A stretch of 6,471 bases of DNA, from the NCBI GenBank assembly GCA_900554835.1, contig USJD01000192.1, forward strand, positions 1 through 6,471, written 5' to 3'. The position numbers were made by a program, and so were the translations under genes. Each line of letters opens with the position of its first letter. The first letter of the stretch is position 1. The notes below the pieces were generated by a model. That model did not search any database. It saw nothing but the letters and a program-made list of their open reading frames with translations, and was not told the origin of the DNA. The DNA comes from an uncultured Prevotella sp. GTDB taxonomy: Bacteria > Bacteroidota > Bacteroidia > Bacteroidales > Bacteroidaceae. This document shows positions 4,563 to 6,471 of this stretch, piece by piece.

Positions 4563-6471
4563 ATGGCTAAGAAATTTGCCGAGCACAATGGTCTGAATTT
4601 GACAAAGACCAACAATGACGTTTTAGCAGAGTGGGAGAAGAATGATATCTTCCACAAGTCTATCGACGAGCGTGAAGGCTGCCCTCAGTTTATCTTCTTC
4701 GAGGGACCTCCATCAGCTAACGGCCACCCGGGTATTCACCACGTGTTGGCACGTAGTATCAAGGATACATTCAACAGATACAAGACTATGAAGGGTTTCC
4801 AGGTACACCGCAAGGCGGGATGGGATACTCACGGACTTCCTGTTGAACTCGGTGTCGAGAAGGAACTCGGCATTACCAAGAAGGATATTGACAACAAGGC
4901 TTCTGAGAAGTATATCTCTACAGAGGACTACAACCATAAGTGCCGCGAGAACGTGATGAAGTTCACTGCTGAATGGCGTGATCTGACCGAGAAAATGGGT
5001 TACTTCGTGGACCTCGATCATCCTTATATCACTTACGATAACAAGTATATCGAGACCCTCTGGTGGCTCCTCAAACAGCTCTACAACAAGGGCTTGCTCT
5101 ATAAGGGTTACACCATCCAGCCTTATTCTCCAGGCGCAGGTACTGGTTTGAGTTCTCACGAGTTGAACCAGCCTGGCTGTTACCGCGACGTGAAGGATCT
5201 CACCACCACAGCACAGTTCCTCATCAAGGATCCTAAGGCTGAGTGGACCAAGTGGGGTAAACCATATTTCATCGCATGGACTACTACACCTTGGACTTTG
5301 CCATCAAATGTGGCGCTCTGTGTGGGTCCTAAGATTGACTATGTAGCTATTGAGACCTACAACCTCTACAATGGCGAGCCAATGACCCTCGTGATGGCTG
5401 AGGCGCTGGTAGGTTCTTATCTGAAAGCTGACCAGGAGTGCAAGGAGGGCGATCTCCTGCCATTTGATAAGGAGAAGAAGCAGTGCCCATGGCGCATCAT
5501 CGACCACATGAAGGGTACCGACCTCGAAGGTTTGCATTACGAGCAGCTCCTTCCTTGGGTGAAGCCATGCGAGAAGGTAGATGCTTTCGCTCCAGCTTTC
5601 GTTACAGAATATGCAGCTGCTCATCCTGAGAAGGTGTTCGCTTCTGAGGATGGTCGCGATAAGTTTGTTGAGATGGACAGCGAGGCTTTCCGTGTCATCC
5701 TCGGCGACTACGTTACTACCGATGATGGTACCGGTATCGTTCATATCGCTCCTACATTCGGTGCTGATGATGCCAAGGTGGCTAAGGATGCCAACATCCC
5801 AGCGCTCTACCTTATTAATAAGAAGGGTGAGACCCGTCCAATGGTTGACCTCCAGGGTAAGTTCTATCTCATCGAAGACTTGGATGCCAACTTCGTAAGC
5901 GCTTGCGTCAACAAGGAGGCATACGCTCATCACGCAGGCGACTACGTGAAGAATGCCTACGACCCACAGTTTAATGTGGATGGTGTTTGGGACAAGAAGG
6001 CTTCTGATAAGGCTGAAGACCTGAACATCGTTCTCTGCTACGAGTTGAAGCAGGAGGGCAAGGCTTTCAAGAGCGAGAAGCACGTGCACAACTATCCTCA
6101 CTGCTGGCGTACCGACAAGCCTATCCTCTATTATCCATTGGATAGCTGGTTTATCAAGGATACTGCCCGCAAGGAGCGCATGGTAGAACTCAACAAGACC
6201 ATCAACTGGCAGCCTGAGAGCACCGGTACAGGCCGTTTCGGCAACTGGCTCGAGAACCTGAACGACTGGAACCTTTCACGTTCCCGCTTCTGGGGTACTC
6301 CATTGCCAATCTGGCGTGATGAGAACCGTGGCGAGAAGTGCATCGGCAGTCTGGAGGAACTCTATGCTGAAATCGAGAAGTCAGTGGCTGCTGGCATCAT
6401 GCAGAGCAACCCATTGAAGGAGAATGGTTTCGTTCCTGGCGACTACAGTCAGGAGAACTATGATAAGATTG
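4563..6471 (+). CDS. ileS: Isoleucyl-tRNA synthetase, eukaryote-like (IleRS2) type; N-terminal 636 residues, 3' end outside window
   Basis: Charges tRNA-Ile with isoleucine in the cytoplasm and edits misactivated valine. The frame is open from ATG 4563 to the window edge. The Rossmann catalytic domain starts at residues 48-60 with GPPSANGHPGIHH; aligned without gaps to the usual PPxANGxxHIGH, the HIGH signature reads GIHH at 57-60. RKAGWDTHGLPVELGVEKELGI follows, as expected for IleRS. The CP1 editing domain shows WTTTPWTLPSN at 239-249 and GTGIVHIAPTFGADD at 389-403, containing the editing Thr residues and Asp. These two motifs lie about 60 residues further apart than in E. coli IleRS, supporting the longer eukaryote-like type. 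NLSRSRFWGTPLPIW (from 570) returns to the catalytic core. The KMSKS loop and anticodon-binding domains must lie downstream; such enzymes run to about 1,100-1,200 residues. Its own promoter is at 4517-4524. Confidence 0.96.
   Translation, partial: MAKKFAEHNGLNLTKTNNDVLAEWEKNDIFHKSIDEREGCPQFIFFEGPPSANGHPGIHHVLARSIKDTFNRYKTMKGFQVHRKAGWDTHGLPVELGVEKELGITKKDIDNKASEKYISTEDYNHKCRENVMKFTAEWRDLTEKMGYFVDLDHPYITYDNKYIETLWWLLKQLYNKGLLYKGYTIQPYSPGAGTGLSSHELNQPGCYRDVKDLTTTAQFLIKDPKAEWTKWGKPYFIAWTTTPWTLPSNVALCVGPKIDYVAIETYNLYNGEPMTLVMAEALVGSYLKADQECKEGDLLPFDKEKKQCPWRIIDHMKGTDLEGLHYEQLLPWVKPCEKVDAFAPAFVTEYAAAHPEKVFASEDGRDKFVEMDSEAFRVILGDYVTTDDGTGIVHIAPTFGADDAKVAKDANIPALYLINKKGETRPMVDLQGKFYLIEDLDANFVSACVNKEAYAHHAGDYVKNAYDPQFNVDGVWDKKASDKAEDLNIVLCYELKQEGKAFKSEKHVHNYPHCWRTDKPILYYPLDSWFIKDTARKERMVELNKTINWQPESTGTGRFGNWLENLNDWNLSRSRFWGTPLPIWRDENRGEKCIGSLEELYAEIEKSVAAGIMQSNPLKENGFVPGDYSQENYDKI

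Noticed and set aside
5304..6101. Minus-strand ORF (265 codons) within ileS
   Set aside because: It is a shadow of the IleRS coding frame, which is continuous and motif-supported throughout; the antisense protein resembles nothing I recognise.

Overview
This window looks like chromosomal DNA from a gut-type Bacteroidota, most likely Prevotella/Segatella. Four things point that way: two TAnnTTTG-type -7 promoter elements, the absence of Shine-Dalgarno sequences, a DUF2027-Smr protein (a family I know mainly from Bacteroidota), and a secreted starch-binding protein ending in a type IX-like sorting tail. All genes read on the + strand. No rRNA, tRNA, CRISPR array, insertion sequence or phage gene was recognised.

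Layout: (1) 1-665 is the 3' end of a secreted starch-active protein, probably an alpha-amylase, with a beta-sandwich remnant, a CBM26-like starch-binding module, a duplicated linker and a C-terminal sorting tail. (2) 666-893 holds a strong intrinsic terminator (762-798) and a promoter (838-870). (3) 894-2036 encodes a DUF2027/Smr-domain protein. (4) 2035-2159 is a compact array of 7-nt repeats around a small GNRA-capped hairpin; it fills the whole gap up to the next start codon. (5) 2166-4160 is nadE, glutamine-dependent NAD+ synthetase, with both catalytic domains intact. (6) 4191-4334 is a possible 47-residue membrane protein 30 nt behind nadE, followed by a 17-bp-stem terminator (4411-4459). 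(7) A promoter at 4493-4524 precedes ileS (4563 to the window edge), the N-terminal half of a long, eukaryote-like isoleucyl-tRNA synthetase.

Functionally these are mostly housekeeping genes: NAD synthesis, tRNA charging, and an Smr protein possibly acting on RNA or DNA. They sit beside the end of a polysaccharide-use gene. The terminators and promoters divide the window into at least three transcription units: the amylase-like gene; DUF2027-Smr, perhaps reading through the repeat element into nadE and the small ORF; and ileS.

The most notable points are the exchanged HIGH signature in IleRS (GIHH, associated with mupirocin insensitivity in IleRS2 enzymes), the heptamer repeat element that creates a false N-terminal extension on nadE, the unannotated small membrane ORF, and the in-frame 45-nt-period duplication in the amylase tail. 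I see no convincing new multi-gene system.
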